Made by a program: the position numbers and the translations under genes
Shown: positions 5,415 to 5,732 of the stretch, in pieces
Position numbering within the stretch: position 1 is the stretch's first letter
Layout: the number at the start of each line of letters is the position of its first letter
Notes under the pieces: generated by a model
Databases searched by the model: none
The model's input: only the letters and a program-made list of their open reading frames with translations
Told to the model about the DNA's origin: nothing
From: Candidatus Bathyarchaeota archaeon
GTDB lineage: Archaea; Thermoproteota; Bathyarchaeia; Bathyarchaeales; Bathycorpusculaceae
Length of the DNA stretch: 5,732 nucleotides
Reading direction: 5' to 3'
Assembly (NCBI GenBank): GCA_030626685.1
Contig: DAOUTL010000090.1
Coordinates: 1 to 5,732 of the forward strand

Positions 5415-5732
5415 TTAGGCCTCCTCTTCTCTTGAAATTTTAGCCTCAAAATCCTCAATTGTTAAAGGTAAATCCTTGTCCGGTGGCAATTCATCTCTCT
5501 CCCGCAATACTTGTCTTGCTAAAAGCCAGTAGATAACAGCCAAGGCTCGCCTACCCTTATTATTTGTGGGGATAACTAAGTCTACTCCGGAAAAGTCGTT
5601 GTCTGTGCTGCATAAAGCCACTATGGGTATACCCACTGAGGATGCCTCTCTAACTGCTTGAGAATCTGCCCTCGGGTCGGACACTATCAGCACTTCTGGT
5701 TCGATGCGATCTGGATACAACGGATTTGATAA
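5415..5732 (-). CDS. rpsB: 30S ribosomal protein S2 (uS2), archaeal type, C-terminal half (runs off window)
   Basis: Small-subunit ribosomal protein uS2, which binds the 30S head/body region and is needed for initiation. The last 105 codons are present and the frame is open to the right edge, so the gene start is outside the window; an in-frame TTG at 5720 is internal. Diagnostic sequence includes VLIVSDPRADSQAVREA, VGIPIVALCSTDN, VDLVIPTNNKGRRALAVIYW and ARQVLRERDELP, followed by IEDFEAKI, the typical archaeal/eukaryal-like uS2 C-terminus. Archaeal uS2 has about 200-230 residues, so roughly half is visible. The acidic tail REEEA ends 4 nt before the MEMO gene, and its Glu codons contain that gene's Shine-Dalgarno. 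In archaea rpsB commonly sits downstream of rpoN, rpoK and eno and upstream of the mevalonate genes; the latter is seen here. Confidence 0.97.
   Translation of the reverse strand, partial: LSNPLYPDRIEPEVLIVSDPRADSQAVREASSVGIPIVALCSTDNDFSGVDLVIPTNNKGRRALAVIYWLLARQVLRERDELPPDKDLPLTIEDFEAKISREEEA
5420..5426 (-). promoter_or_regulatory. Shine-Dalgarno of the MEMO gene, inside rpsB
   Basis: GAGGAGG, with 9 nt to the ATG at 5410, is the strongest ribosome-binding site in the window. It lies within the final Glu-Glu-Ala codons of rpsB and decides the MEMO start in favour of ATG 5410 over the TTG at 5458. Confidence 0.85.

Noticed and set aside
5411..5458. Longer MEMO start at the TTG at 5458
   Set aside because: It would overlap rpsB by 44 nt, adds residues not seen in MEMO proteins, and ignores the strong GAGGAGG before ATG 5410.

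Overview
The window holds one compact, co-directional archaeal gene cluster, transcribed entirely on the minus strand (right to left as drawn). In transcription order it reads: end of rpsB (ribosomal protein uS2), a MEMO1-family protein, mevalonate kinase, isopentenyl phosphate kinase, type 2 IPP isomerase, a short-chain prenyl diphosphate synthase (idsA type), and the first third of an archaeal glutamyl-tRNA synthetase (gltX). The two end genes run off the window. Junctions are 4, 9, -29 (overlap), 2, 4 and 23 nt, so a single polycistronic mRNA is the simplest reading. No promoter or terminator is visible; the promoter presumably lies upstream of rpsB, beyond position 5732. No gene-free stretch exceeds about 25 bases, and I saw no tRNA or rRNA gene, mobile element, CRISPR array or meaningful repeat.

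The organism is an archaeon. Supporting this are uS2 of the archaeal type, an archaeal/eukaryal-type GluRS, isopentenyl phosphate kinase together with FMN-type IPP isomerase, and the rpsB-MEMO-mvk-ipk-fni-idsA-gltX order known from methanogens and related lineages. Sequence flavour (moderate to slightly AT-rich DNA, the GluRS N-terminus, and a prenyl synthase with a eukaryote-like first Asp-rich region) makes me lean towards Bathyarchaeia or another TACK-type lineage. That placement is inference, not demonstration.

The central genes fit the archaeal variant of the mevalonate route. Mevalonate kinase makes mevalonate 5-phosphate. Enzymes not in this window (in most archaea a phosphomevalonate dehydratase and a UbiD-like decarboxylase) convert that to isopentenyl phosphate. 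IPK phosphorylates this to IPP, the type 2 isomerase interconverts IPP and DMAPP, and the prenyl synthase condenses them to long isoprenoid diphosphates for ether lipids. The flanking rpsB and gltX tie this lipid-precursor module to translation.

The points most worth a second look are an HLGS version of the GluRS HIGH signature, a prenyl synthase whose FARM region resembles eukaryotic type III GGPP synthases, the MEMO protein embedded in an isoprenoid operon, three successive genes starting with TTG, and Shine-Dalgarno sequences written into the C-terminal codons of the preceding genes. The window is largely a well-conserved housekeeping cluster; I found no clearly unprecedented system.
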